From: Oerskovia flava
GTDB taxonomy: Bacteria; Actinomycetota; Actinomycetes; Actinomycetales; Cellulomonadaceae
DNA length: 64,000 bases
Reading direction: 5' to 3'
Assembly: GCF_026163685.1 (NCBI RefSeq)
Contig: NZ_JAOXSR010000002.1
Coordinates: 248,001-312,000, forward strand
Positions 1-10,078 of the stretch are shown here, piece after piece; position 1 is the stretch's first letter; the number at the start of each line of letters is the position of its first letter. The position numbers were made by a program, and so were the translations under genes. The notes under the pieces are model-generated. The model did not search any database. It was not told the DNA's origin and was given only the letters and a program-made list of their open reading frames with translations.

Positions 1-177
1 GCCACCGAGGACTGGGCGCAGGAGCGGGACGGCGCGAACACCGGCGGCGGCTCGCTGCACGAGCGCACCGCCCGCGCCGGGCGCGAGCTCGCGGAGAAGG
101 TCGCCCTGCACAAGAACACCGGACCGGTCGACCCCTTCGCCACGGCACCGAGCTTCGAGCAGATGCTCGGCAGCTGA
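1..177 (+). CDS. C-terminal end of a truncated gene, function unknown
   Basis: An open frame enters at base 1 and ends with TGA at 175-177, giving the last 58 residues of a protein. The tail is rich in charged residues and ends in FEQMLGS. No motif that I recognise is present. A strong hairpin follows about 60 bases later on the same strand, so this is the end of a transcription unit. The codons end mostly in G or C, like the neighbours, which supports a real coding end. Confidence 0.7.
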   Translation, partial: ATEDWAQERDGANTGGGSLHERTARAGRELAEKVALHKNTGPVDPFATAPSFEQMLGS

Positions 178-237
178 CGCCGGTTGCTGCCTCGTCGCAG
201 CACCGTCCCCGCGTCGTTCTCGACCCGTTCCGCTGTC

Positions 238-264
238 GGCCCCCTCGGCCTTGCCGAGGGGGCC
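238..264 (+). terminator. Intrinsic-type hairpin after the truncated gene
   Basis: The arms GGCCCCCTCGG and CCGAGGGGGCC are perfect 11-base complements around a 5-base loop. No T-tract follows, which is usual for hairpin terminators of high-GC actinobacteria. Confidence 0.75.
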
Positions 265-352
265 GTCGTCCGCGAGGATCGAGGACGACGGACCGACGCC
301 GGTCCGCCACACCCGCACCCGGGTTGCACCGGGCCGCACCAGGGGAGCGCAC

Positions 353-1051
353 ATGGACCGGACCGCCACGCCCGCCCCGCCGGCCCGCCGCAGCGCGGGC
401 GTCGTGCACCGGGCGGACGACGCGCCGGGCACCGTCGCGCGGCTCGCACCCCACCCCCGGTACCCCGCGATGTTCCACACCGCCGGCGGCCGCCTCGTCT
501 GGGACGGGCAGGCGTTCCACGTCCTCGCCGCAGACCAGCAGATCGCCCTGCCCGGCTCCCGCCTCGAGGTGACGGTCCGCCCGGACCCGAGCACGGGAGT
601 CCGCGTCCGGTTGGGCCGCGACCGGTCACGTCCGGCACCGCCCGGTCCGGCAGCCTCCGGACCAGCAACGTCGGGTCCGGCCGTGCGGTCCGCGAGCGCC
701 GGTGTGGTCGAGGTCGTGGTGCTCCCGGCGTCCGCGGAGCGTTTCCTGCGCCTGGTCCGCGCCCTGTCAGCGGTGCCCGGTTCGTCGGTGCGTCTGGTCG
801 ACCAGCGGGTGCCGTCGCGACGTGTCCCGCGGCTGAGTCCGGGCGCGGCGGGGTCCGAGCAGCGTCCGGGTGTCTTCGCTCGTGCGGTGTGGCGGGTGCG
901 TCGGGCGGGTGGTGCCCGGGAGACGGCCGCGGCGGCCGAGAGTGCCGACGTCGTCACGAGCCTGGAGCGGTTGGTGGCGCTGCACGAGCGCGGGTACCTG
1001 TCGGCCCGGGAGTTCGCGCTCGCGAAGGAGCGGGTGCTCACGTCCGGGTGA
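353..1051 (+). CDS. SHOCT-domain protein, function unknown
   Basis: The 232-residue product starts at the ATG at 353, preceded by AGGGGAG at a good distance; an upstream in-frame start at 251 lies inside the terminator and is less likely. The last 30 or so residues (LERLVALHERGYLSAREFA, then LAKERVL) match the SHOCT pattern, a short C-terminal helical pair with the L-x-x-G-x-L-[ST]-x-x-EF core. SHOCT modules are usually oligomerisation or membrane-association tails. The N-terminal 190 residues are Pro/Arg/Val-rich and match nothing I know. It converges on a minus-strand membrane protein whose stop is 4 bases away. Confidence 0.65.
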   Translation: MDRTATPAPPARRSAGVVHRADDAPGTVARLAPHPRYPAMFHTAGGRLVWDGQAFHVLAADQQIALPGSRLEVTVRPDPSTGVRVRLGRDRSRPAPPGPAASGPATSGPAVRSASAGVVEVVVLPASAERFLRLVRALSAVPGSSVRLVDQRVPSRRVPRLSPGAAGSEQRPGVFARAVWRVRRAGGARETAAAAESADVVTSLERLVALHERGYLSAREFALAKERVLTSG

Positions 1052-1055
1052 GCCT

Positions 1056-2123
1056 TCAGGTCCCGCGGGGTCGGCCGACGTCGGACGTCTCGTCCGCCTG
1101 CTCGCCGAGCAGCGCTGCGCCTCCCGCGAGGACCTGCCCGTCGACCGGTGGAGCGGCGCGGCGCACGACCCAGCCCAGCAGGGTGGCACCGGCGACGAAC
1201 AGCGCTGCCGCCACGACGGTGGCCTCGAGGCGTTCCTCGCCGACGGCGACGCCGCTGCCGGTGGGGTCGAGCACGAGCATCAGCGTCACGGTGAGCAGCG
1301 CGGCGTTGAGCCACGTGGGTCGGGGCAGGGCGAGGATCGCGGTCGCGGTCAGCACGACAACGACGGTCCGCACGGCGCCCGGCGGCTCGAGCCAGGTGAC
1401 GAGGGCGCCGGCCGCGACGCCCACGGCGGTGCCGAGCACCCGGGAACGTGCGGCCCGCGTCCACCGCAGGCCGGGGACCGGGATCGCGAGGAGGAACACG
1501 GTGGCGGGCAGCCAGTAGGCGAGCCGGGACCCGGAGTCGACGGCGAGGGTCGCCGCGAGCGCCACGACGGCTCCCAGTACGATCGCGGCGGCGCCTGCGG
1601 TCCGTGCGGTGACGCGCGTAGCGCGGACGGCGGGCGGGACGTGCAGGAGGCGGGCGACGGCCACCGCGTAGAGGGCGGCGACGGCGACCCACACGGCGCG
1701 TTCGGCCCACCCGTCACCGAGCGCGAGGGGTGGGGCGGACGCGGCTGCGGCGCCGACGAGGGCGATCGGGCTCGACAGGCCGTAGCGGGCTGCGACGCCG
1801 GTGCCCGCGCCGAGGAGGGCGAGGACGGCGATCCAGGCAGGTGCGCCGCTGGTCGCGGCGGCGACCACGCTGAAGACCACGAGCACGGGCAGCAGGCGGG
1901 CGGCGAGGCGCCACCCGGCGCGGATCGCCAGGAGGAGGCCGAAGAGCGCGCCCGACCCGGCGACGCGTGCGCCGGACTCGCCGGCCAGGACGAGGCCTGC
2001 TGCCGCGGGGACCGCTCCCGCCACGACCAGCACGAGCGCTGCCTGCGCGAAGCGACGTGGGAGCGTCCGGAGCGGGCCGGCCCCTGCCCTGTCACCGGCG
2101 CTCGTCCTGGCCCTGTCGGTCAT
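1056..2123 (-). CDS. FUSC-family-like integral membrane protein
   Basis: The 355-residue protein is almost entirely hydrophobic, with about ten membrane segments and a soluble acidic tail. The C-terminal half has a YWLPATVFLLAIP segment followed by RSRVLGTAVGVAAGAL, the pattern of the FUSC_2 domain found in aromatic-acid and fusaric-acid exporters. FUSC exporters are usually longer, with two such halves and a cytosolic domain, so the substrate cannot be inferred. The ATG at 2123 is preferred over the GTG at 2132 because TAGAGT lies 7 bases upstream, as for a leaderless transcript. Confidence 0.65.
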   Translation of the reverse strand: MTDRARTSAGDRAGAGPLRTLPRRFAQAALVLVVAGAVPAAAGLVLAGESGARVAGSGALFGLLLAIRAGWRLAARLLPVLVVFSVVAAATSGAPAWIAVLALLGAGTGVAARYGLSSPIALVGAAAASAPPLALGDGWAERAVWVAVAALYAVAVARLLHVPPAVRATRVTARTAGAAAIVLGAVVALAATLAVDSGSRLAYWLPATVFLLAIPVPGLRWTRAARSRVLGTAVGVAAGALVTWLEPPGAVRTVVVVLTATAILALPRPTWLNAALLTVTLMLVLDPTGSGVAVGEERLEATVVAAALFVAGATLLGWVVRRAAPPVDGQVLAGGAALLGEQADETSDVGRPRGT

Positions 2124-2130
2124 GGTCCGC

Positions 2131-2136
2131 ACTCTA
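2131..2136 (-). promoter_or_regulatory. Candidate -10 box, leaderless start of the FUSC-like gene
   Basis: On the minus strand TAGAGT lies 7 bases before the ATG at 2123, which would place the transcript start at or next to the start codon. No convincing -35 is visible. Confidence 0.45.
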
Positions 2137-2175
2137 CGGATCGCGGGTGGCGTCGTCGCGACGACGCCACCCGTT

Positions 2176-2211
2176 CCTTGTCCAATGATATGCCGCTATC
2201 CTTGGACAAGG
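2176..2211 (+). promoter_or_regulatory. Long imperfect palindrome, candidate operator of the Fic gene
   Basis: The outer arms CCTTGTCCAA (2176-2185) and TTGGACAAGG (2202-2211) are perfect inverted repeats, and inner GATA/TATC arms (2187-2190, 2197-2200) continue the symmetry. The site sits 45-80 bases before the Fic start and about 50 bases from the divergent FUSC-like start. It looks like a dimer-binding operator. The Fic protein has a C-terminal winged-helix-like segment, so autoregulation is a reasonable inference. Confidence 0.6.
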
Positions 2212-2255
2212 GCCCGAGAGATGCGGCGCTCGACGACACCAGGGGAGAGGCACCC

Positions 2256-3491
2256 ATGACGACCGACCCCGTCCACCCCGCAACACCCCCAGCATGGCCG
2301 GCGGTCACCTGGGAAGAGCACCCCTGGCACCTGTACGCCGACGCCCCGGTGTCCCGCCGCCAGCGCTCGACGCACCACGGACCGTACCGCGCCGCCGTCA
2401 CGGCACCGATCGCGGACCGCGACCTGGCGCTCCCGGCCGCGCTCGTCGCCGAGTGCGAGGACGCCGCCACCGAGATCGCCCGGTTCGACGCCGAGACCGA
2501 CGCCACCCTCGGCACCGCCGAGATCGCCCCGCTGCCCAGCGTCCTGCTGCGCAGCGAGTCTGCGGCGTCCTCGCAGATCGAGCACCTCACGGTCGGTGCA
2601 CGCCAGCTCGCCCTCGCCGAGCTCGGTGAGCACGCCACCCGCAACGCCACCACCGTCGCCGGCAACGTCCACGCCATGCAGGCCGCCGTCGAGCTCGCCG
2701 ACCGCATCGACGACACCACGATCCTCACCGTCCACCGCGCACTGATGGGGGAGCGGGACCCGCAGGCCGGGCGGTGGCGCACCGAGCAGGTATGGATCGG
2801 GGGCACGTCGGCCGGACCCCACCTCGCCGACTTCGTCGCGGTCCATCACACCCGCGTACCGGCCGCGATCGACGACCTCGTCACCTTCGCCCGGCGCACC
2901 GACCTGCCCGTCCTCGCCCACGCCGCGGTCCTGCACGCCCAGTTCGAGACGATCCACCCGTTCACCGACGGCAACGGCCGCACCGGCCGCGCGCTCGTGC
3001 ACGCCATGCTCCGCCACGCACGCCTCACCCGCCGCCTCACCGTGCCCGTCTCCGCCGGGCTGCTCTCCGACGTCGACCGCTACTTCGACGCGCTGACGGC
3101 CTACCGCGCCGGGGACCCCGCCCCCATCGTCGATCGCGTCAACGACGCCGTCCTGGCCGCCGTCGGCCACGGGCGCCGCCTCGTCGGCGAGCTCGAGACC
3201 ATCCGGGTCGGATGGCGCGACGCCCTGCCCGCCCGCCGGGGCGCCGCCGCATGGGGTGCTCTCGACGTCGTGCTCGGCCAGCCCGTCGTCAACGTCCGGT
3301 ACGTCGCGCAACGCCTCGATGTCAGCCTCACCGCGGCGCAGACCGCGGTCGACCAGCTCGTCGACCTCGGCGCCCTCGCGCCCACCGACGGCGCTCGCCG
3401 TCGCAACCGCACCTGGCAGGCGCCCCAGGTGCTGCGAGCGCTCGACGACTTCGCCGCGCGGGCCGGCCGCCGCCGGCGCGCGGGGGAGTGA
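2256..3491 (+). CDS. Fic-domain AMPylase-type protein with C-terminal winged helix
   Basis: The 411-residue protein starts at ATG 2256 behind AGGGGAGAGG. The Fic catalytic motif HPFTDGNGRTGR is complete at residues 234-245, with the catalytic His and the phosphate-binding GNGR. Fic proteins usually transfer AMP to a protein hydroxyl. The N-terminal inhibitory helix is recognisable as SSQIEH (105-110), which keeps the Ser and Glu of the (S/T)xxxE(G/N) consensus but ends in His. A winged-helix-like segment lies near residues 345-405. No antitoxin gene is adjacent, so this is most like the single-chain, self-inhibited class rather than a two-gene toxin-antitoxin pair. Its target is unknown. Confidence 0.9.
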   Translation: MTTDPVHPATPPAWPAVTWEEHPWHLYADAPVSRRQRSTHHGPYRAAVTAPIADRDLALPAALVAECEDAATEIARFDAETDATLGTAEIAPLPSVLLRSESAASSQIEHLTVGARQLALAELGEHATRNATTVAGNVHAMQAAVELADRIDDTTILTVHRALMGERDPQAGRWRTEQVWIGGTSAGPHLADFVAVHHTRVPAAIDDLVTFARRTDLPVLAHAAVLHAQFETIHPFTDGNGRTGRALVHAMLRHARLTRRLTVPVSAGLLSDVDRYFDALTAYRAGDPAPIVDRVNDAVLAAVGHGRRLVGELETIRVGWRDALPARRGAAAWGALDVVLGQPVVNVRYVAQRLDVSLTAAQTAVDQLVDLGALAPTDGARRRNRTWQAPQVLRALDDFAARAGRRRRAGE

Positions 3492-3565
3492 GGCCCGGGC
3501 ATGCGCCCCGGCCCGGCCCGGCCCTGCCCTGGGCAAGGTGGGTGGGACGTGGCACGATCACGAAC

Positions 3566-4009
3566 GTGACCAGCAGTCCTGCCACGACGCAGCACCTGCG
3601 CGACCTCGCGCTGCTGCGGCGCGTCCGCGACCGGATGGACCGTGAGTACGCGCAGCCGCTCGACGTCGAGGCGCTGGCGCGCGGGGTCAACATGTCGGCG
3701 GGCCATCTCAGCCGCCAGTTCCGGCTCGCGTACGGCGAGTCGCCGTACTCCTACCTCATGACCCGCCGCATCGAACGGGCGATGACGCTGCTGCGCCGCG
3801 GCGACCTCAGCGTCACCGACGTGTGCTTCACGGTCGGGTGCTCGTCCCTGGGCACCTTCAGCACCCGCTTCACCGAGCTCGTCGGTGTCCCGCCCAGCGT
3901 CTACCGCCGCGAGGCCGCCGACGACGCCGCCGGGATCCCGCCGTGCGTGACGAAGCAGGTCACACGACCGATCAGGAATCGAGAAGCGCAGGCGTCGGGC
4001 CGCCCCTAG
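3566..4009 (+). CDS. Short AraC-family transcriptional regulator
   Basis: The 147-residue protein consists mainly of the AraC DNA-binding domain: a first helix-turn-helix around LALARGVNMSAGHLSRQF-type residues and a second ending in TDVCFTVGCSSLGTFSTRF, the family signature. It lacks the cupin-type effector domain. The chosen GTG at 3566 has only a weak ribosome site. The VOC protein gene starts 10 bases after its stop and two more genes follow on the same strand, so it probably controls this run. Confidence 0.85.
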   Translation: MTSSPATTQHLRDLALLRRVRDRMDREYAQPLDVEALARGVNMSAGHLSRQFRLAYGESPYSYLMTRRIERAMTLLRRGDLSVTDVCFTVGCSSLGTFSTRFTELVGVPPSVYRREAADDAAGIPPCVTKQVTRPIRNREAQASGRP

Positions 4010-4019
4010 CGTGAGAGCC

Positions 4020-4427
4020 ATGGACATCACCATTCACCAGACGTTCCTCCCGCACGACGACCCCGACGCCGCGCTGGCGTTCTACCGCGACGTCATCGGC
4101 TTCGAGCTCCGGGCCGACGTCGGGTACGGCGGCATGCGCTGGCTCACCGTCGGCCCGGCCGGCCAGCCCGGCACCTCCGTCGTGCTCCACCCGCCGGCCG
4201 TCGACCCCGGCATCACCGACGACGAGCGCCGCACCATCACCGAGATGATGGCCAAGGGCACCTACGCCGCCATCATCCTGGCGACCGACGACCTCGACGG
4301 CACGTTCGACCGGCTGCAGGCCAGCGGGGCCGAGGTCATGCAGGAGCCCGTCGTCCAGGACTACGGCGTGCGCGACTGCGCGTTCCGCGACCCCGCGGGC
4401 AACACCGTCCGCATCCAGGAGCGGTGA
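4020..4427 (+). CDS. VOC (glyoxalase/bleomycin-resistance fold) family protein
   Basis: The 135-residue protein has the paired beta-alpha-beta-beta-beta pattern of the vicinal oxygen chelate fold: ALAFYRDVIGFELR at the N-terminus and CAFRDPAGNTVRIQE at the end. Family members bind a metal or sequester small toxic molecules. The substrate cannot be named. The ATG at 4020 is preferred over the GTG at 4011 because it begins the usual MDIT-type N-terminus. It lies 10 bases after the AraC gene and 6 bases before the reductase gene, so co-transcription is likely. Confidence 0.85.
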   Translation: MDITIHQTFLPHDDPDAALAFYRDVIGFELRADVGYGGMRWLTVGPAGQPGTSVVLHPPAVDPGITDDERRTITEMMAKGTYAAIILATDDLDGTFDRLQASGAEVMQEPVVQDYGVRDCAFRDPAGNTVRIQER

Positions 4428-4433
4428 GGCGCC

Positions 4434-4907
4434 GTGACGACGATCGAGCACTCCCGCCGCCGCGACGGCCGCCGACCCGGCACGCCGGGCAGGTTCTCCC
4501 GCTGGATGCAGCAGCGGGCGAACTCCCGGCTCGTCGCCAAGATCCGGCGTGGCCGCGGGACCTTCATGGGGATGGACGTGCTGATCCTGCACACCGTGGG
4601 CAGACGCAGCGGTGCACCCCGCCTCACCCCCCTCGCCTGGTTCGACGACGGCGCGGGGGACCGGTTGGTCGTCGCGTCGGGCGGGGGCGCACTCCACCCG
4701 GACTGGTACCTCAACCTCATGGCCGCCTCCGACGGCGCGGCGATCGAGCTCCCCGGCGCGGAACCCGTGCCGGTCGGCGCACAGCTGCTCAGCGGTGACG
4801 CGCGCGAGCAGGCCTGGCGCCGGGTCGTGGCCGCCCAGCCCCGCATCGCCAGGTACCAGGCGAAGTCCGATCGGGAGTACCCGCTCGTGCGGCTCGTCAG
4901 CGGATGA
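4434..4907 (+). CDS. Nitroreductase-family deazaflavin (F420)-dependent oxidoreductase-like protein
   Basis: The 157-residue protein starts with GTG 6 bases after the VOC stop. The segment VLILHTVGRRSGAPRLTPLA followed by a DWYLNLMA element is typical of the Ddn/F420-binding split-beta-barrel proteins of actinobacteria. These reduce quinones or nitro compounds using F420H2, but some relatives bind other cofactors, so cofactor use is inferred from the family. Its place between a VOC protein and a UvrA2-like ATPase suggests a chemical-stress run. Confidence 0.8.
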   Translation: MTTIEHSRRRDGRRPGTPGRFSRWMQQRANSRLVAKIRRGRGTFMGMDVLILHTVGRRSGAPRLTPLAWFDDGAGDRLVVASGGGALHPDWYLNLMAASDGAAIELPGAEPVPVGAQLLSGDAREQAWRRVVAAQPRIARYQAKSDREYPLVRLVSG

Positions 4908-5001
4908 TCGCGTGTGCCGCCCCGGCCTCACCGGGCCACCTCCCCGACCGCCCGAGCACGTCGGTCGCCGACCGACGACACACCCGACAGACGGAGACCA
5001 C

Positions 5002-7434
<2,433 letters not shown>

Positions 7435-7482
7435 TGAGGAGTGCGACCTGCCCTGATGCGACCGGAGTGGATCCGAGTCGTT

Positions 7483-7507
7483 CTCGCGATGAGAACGTCA
7501 TCGCGAG
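7483..7507 (+). terminator. Hairpin after the UvrA2-like gene
   Basis: The arms CTCGCGATGA and TCATCGCGAG are perfect complements around a GAACG loop, 49 bases after the stop codon. An alternative hairpin GTTCTC/GAGAAC (7480-7496) shares the left arm. A 10-base exact tandem repeat, GAACCGGACA, follows at 7574-7593; otherwise I see nothing in the gap to 7670. Confidence 0.6.
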
Positions 7508-7670
7508 CAACGGCCTGTTCGTGCAGTCGCCCGCCCCCTGGTTGACCTGTCAGTCGATTCGATCTCCCGCTGTGAACCGGACAGAACCGGACACAGTCTC
7601 CGGAGTCGTCACACGTCGGGGGAGTGCCGCGCCCCGGCACGAGCGCACTTCCAGGCCGCCGATCGGCTCG

Positions 7671-8141
7671 TCACCCCACGCCTTGATCAAAGATCCGCCA
7701 CGGAGAGCTGGCCGAGTCGCGCGCCAAGAGGTATCCCCACGTGGTGGGCCCCTCATTCATCGAACCGTCGTTGCGAAGGAGACGCCAGCTCAGGTCGAAG
7801 GTGACCGCGACACGGACAACCTCGTCAGGCGCCACGTGGCCGGACCACTCGGGACGCTCCGTGACGTGGCCCTGGACGTCGACGCCCTCCAGACTCGCCA
7901 CGTCGTGACACCACGACCGCGCATGGTCGGCAGCGGTGGTGGTCATCAGCGCCTCGGCCGTGTCGCAGTCGTGCCCGTTCAGGGCGTCGAGGTACGCCGA
8001 GACGACCTGCTCCGGGCTGGCATCGCGTGGAGGGACGGCGACGTCACCTGTCTGCCGTGGAGGGAGCAGCAGGTAGGTAGCGGTGGCGGCAACTACCGCG
8101 ACCATCACGAGCGCGATCCACACGCCCTGACGTTTCGACAC
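7671..8141 (-). CDS. Membrane-anchored protein, DUF4878/NTF2-like, function unknown
   Basis: The 156-residue product has a short basic N-terminus, one membrane segment (residues about 6-26, VWIALVMVAVVAATATYLLL) and an extracytoplasmic domain. The domain opens with SPEQVVSAYLDALNGHDCDTAEALM, the usual opening of NTF2-fold domains that extend from a single membrane anchor. No lipobox is seen. The GTG at 8141 follows GGAGG and GAAG. The gene sits alone, 85 bases from the dif-like site. Confidence 0.65.
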   Translation of the reverse strand: MSKRQGVWIALVMVAVVAATATYLLLPPRQTGDVAVPPRDASPEQVVSAYLDALNGHDCDTAEALMTTTAADHARSWCHDVASLEGVDVQGHVTERPEWSGHVAPDEVVRVAVTFDLSWRLLRNDGSMNEGPTTWGYLLARDSASSPWRIFDQGVG

Positions 8142-8226
8142 AGCAGCATCTTCGCACCTCCGTGCCTCACTGCGGCGCGGCAAGGATGGCGAGCCGACTA
8201 TCGCAGCCCGAACAACCCGTTCTTAG

Positions 8227-8254
8227 CGCACCGATAATGTACATTATGTCATTA
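8227..8254 (+). other. Candidate chromosomal dif site (XerC/XerD-type recombination site)
   Basis: The 28-base site centres on ATAATGTACATTATGT (8234-8249), which matches the core of the Escherichia coli dif site (ATAATGTATATTATGT) at 15 of 16 positions. The arms have the expected layout of an 11-base left arm, a 6-base centre TGTACA and an 11-base right arm beginning TTATGT. It is a strikingly AT-rich island in very GC-rich DNA. A Xer-type recombinase gene begins 651 bases away, and gene direction changes around it, as at a replication terminus. Confidence 0.8.
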
Positions 8255-8356
8255 CGCACCAGAAGTGCCCTCCCTGAACCCTGCTGGTAGCAGTCTCCCA
8301 CCACCCCTCGCGCATCTCCGTCGCATCACCGTGCACCGCTCCGCCTCCCTCCTGGT

Positions 8357-8680
8357 GTGGCTCACGACGACAGCGCCCCGGCACCGACGACGACGTCGCT
8401 CACGGCGCGCACCCGTCCGCCGGCGACCAGCATGGCGCGACGCGCCGCCGGCACGATCTCGGTCGCTCTCGTCGCGGCCGGTTCGCTCGTCGCCGTCGCG
8501 GTGACCGCCGCCGTCCTGCTCGTCGCGACGCTCGTCGCGCTCGTCGCACTGGCCCTGGCGTCCCCGTGGCTCCTGGCGCGACGTGCCGCACGCGAGAATG
8601 CCGTGCACGACCGGGCCCGGCCCGGCCGCGCCGCCACACCCGGGCTCCTGCTCCGGCGATCCCCCGCGGACCGCAGCTGA
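8357..8680 (+). CDS. Small membrane protein, hypothetical
   Basis: The 107-residue frame has a low-complexity N-terminus and one or two membrane segments (ISVALVAAGSLVAVAVTAAV onward), then a basic tail. Nearly every codon from 8432 ends in G or C, which supports coding. No good ribosome site precedes the GTG at 8357 or the internal ATG at 8432, so the start is uncertain. It lies between the dif-like site and the recombinase gene. No family is recognised. Confidence 0.45.
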   Translation: MAHDDSAPAPTTTSLTARTRPPATSMARRAAGTISVALVAAGSLVAVAVTAAVLLVATLVALVALALASPWLLARRAARENAVHDRARPGRAATPGLLLRRSPADRS

Positions 8681-8781
8681 GGTCGTTTCCCGCGCCAGGC
8701 CGGCGACGTCGCCATCCCGGCCGGGCAAGCGGTCACGCCCGATCGCCTCGGCGGACTCACTGCGGTATGCTGATTCGGACA

Positions 8782-8787
8782 TATAGA
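8782..8787 (+). promoter_or_regulatory. Possible -10 box for the recombinase gene
   Basis: TATAGA sits in an AT-rich patch (about 8764-8813) within the 225-base gap before the recombinase gene. No matching -35 is convincing, so this is only a suggestion. Confidence 0.3.
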
Positions 8788-8905
8788 CCAAACCATTGTG
8801 TATGCCACAACACAGTCGTGTGGCGCGTCCGCGCTCATGGCAGGCTGTGGGTGGCGACTCCTATGCTCCGGATGTCCGGTTCTGTACGAGTCTCCTGGAG
8901 GTCAC

Positions 8906-9958
8906 GTGGTCGCGCCGCCGCGCCTCGACCGCATCAGCGTCGACGAGGCGGTCGAGCGCTACCTGTCCGCGGTGGCGGGCGAGACGGTCCGCGGTGTCCT
9001 CTCCCCCGCGACCGAGCGCAACTACACCCGCGACCTGCGAGAGTTCGCGCGGCTCGCGGGTCCGTCGACCGTGCTGGACGACGTCACCGGTCCCGACATC
9101 GACGACATCCTCCTGCGCTACCAGACGACTCCCGACGGTCGGTACACCGACCCCGCCCGCAAGCAGGACGGGCCGGGACGCCGTACGGCCACCGTGAACA
9201 GGTTCCGCCAGTCCGTGTCCCGGTTCTTCGCGCACGCGACCCGTGACGGGTGGGTGCAGGCGAACCCGTTGCAGTGGGCCTCTCCCCCGGCGCGCTCCCG
9301 CGACGGGCTGCGCGTGGCCCGGACGGCGCTCTCCGCGACCGCGGCACGGTCCCTGCTCTCCACGACCCAGGCACCGTCAGGCACGCAGGCGCGCAGCGAC
9401 CAGCGTCTCCAGGCGCGTGACCGACTGGTCGTCGCGCTCCTGCTCATCCTCGGGCCTCGGGTGTCGGAGGTCGCCCGGGCGGACCTGGACGACCTGGTGC
9501 GGGAGCCGGGCAGCGTGCGCTGGCGGATCCGCGGCAAGGGCGGCACCTCGCGATGGGTGAACCTCTCGCCCCCGCTCGTCGAGGCGCTCGACGAGTACCT
9601 CACCGAGCTCCGTCCGCGGCTCGCCGCGCGCCGACCCGACGACCCGGACTCGGCGCGCGCCCTGCTGCTGTCGTGGCGAGGACGACGCGTCGACACCCAG
9701 GCGATCCGTTCCCTGCTCGCGCGCTGCGTCGCCCGGATGCCCGCAGAGTACCGCCGCGCCACGACACCTCACGCCCTGCGCCACACGACCGCGACGCTGC
9801 TCGTCGCCGAAGGATGGGACGTCAAGGTCGTCGCGGAGCTGCTCGGGCACGCCTCGATCGCGACGACCGACGTGTACCTCGACCGCATCGACGGCGAGCT
9901 CGCCGCCGCGATCGCCGCCCACCCCTTGTCCCGGGTGCTGCCCGGGGACCCGGGCTGA
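8906..9958 (+). CDS. Tyrosine recombinase of XerC/XerD type
   Basis: The 350-residue protein has an N-terminal SAM-like core-binding domain (SVDEAVERYL onward) and a C-terminal catalytic domain. All catalytic residues are visible: Arg in GPRVSEVARADL, Lys in GKGGTSRWV, His-x-x-Arg in HALRHTTAT, His in LLGHASIATT and the nucleophile Tyr in TDVYLDRI. It is about 50 residues longer than typical XerC or XerD. GTG 8906 follows GGAGG with a short 4-base spacer; the upstream in-frame start at 8798 lacks a ribosome site. Its position beside a dif-like site suggests a role in chromosome dimer resolution, but it could be an additional integrase. Confidence 0.85.
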   Translation: MVAPPRLDRISVDEAVERYLSAVAGETVRGVLSPATERNYTRDLREFARLAGPSTVLDDVTGPDIDDILLRYQTTPDGRYTDPARKQDGPGRRTATVNRFRQSVSRFFAHATRDGWVQANPLQWASPPARSRDGLRVARTALSATAARSLLSTTQAPSGTQARSDQRLQARDRLVVALLLILGPRVSEVARADLDDLVREPGSVRWRIRGKGGTSRWVNLSPPLVEALDEYLTELRPRLAARRPDDPDSARALLLSWRGRRVDTQAIRSLLARCVARMPAEYRRATTPHALRHTTATLLVAEGWDVKVVAELLGHASIATTDVYLDRIDGELAAAIAAHPLSRVLPGDPG

Positions 9959-10078
9959 CCGGCGCCGTCTGACACCTGGGACACGGCGCTCGTGGTGCGA
10001 GCGTGCGCTCGGCGCGTGAGGGTAGACCTGCTCCCCTGCTCCAGCGACGACGCAGGTACACCGACGTGGAGGTAGACC

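Noticed and set aside
2256-3491. Fic as the toxin of a two-gene toxin-antitoxin system.
   Set aside because: No antitoxin gene is adjacent and the inhibitory motif is inside the same protein.
8227-8254. The AT-rich palindrome as a TetR-type operator of the recombinase gene.
   Set aside because: The match to dif extends over 16 core bases with the correct arm spacing, and it is 651 bases from the recombinase start. An operator role is not excluded but is less likely.
8362-8838. Minus-strand frame opposite the small membrane protein next to the dif-like site.
   Set aside because: Its sequence lacks hydrophobic or domain structure, while the plus-strand frame has a clean membrane segment and G/C-ending codons.
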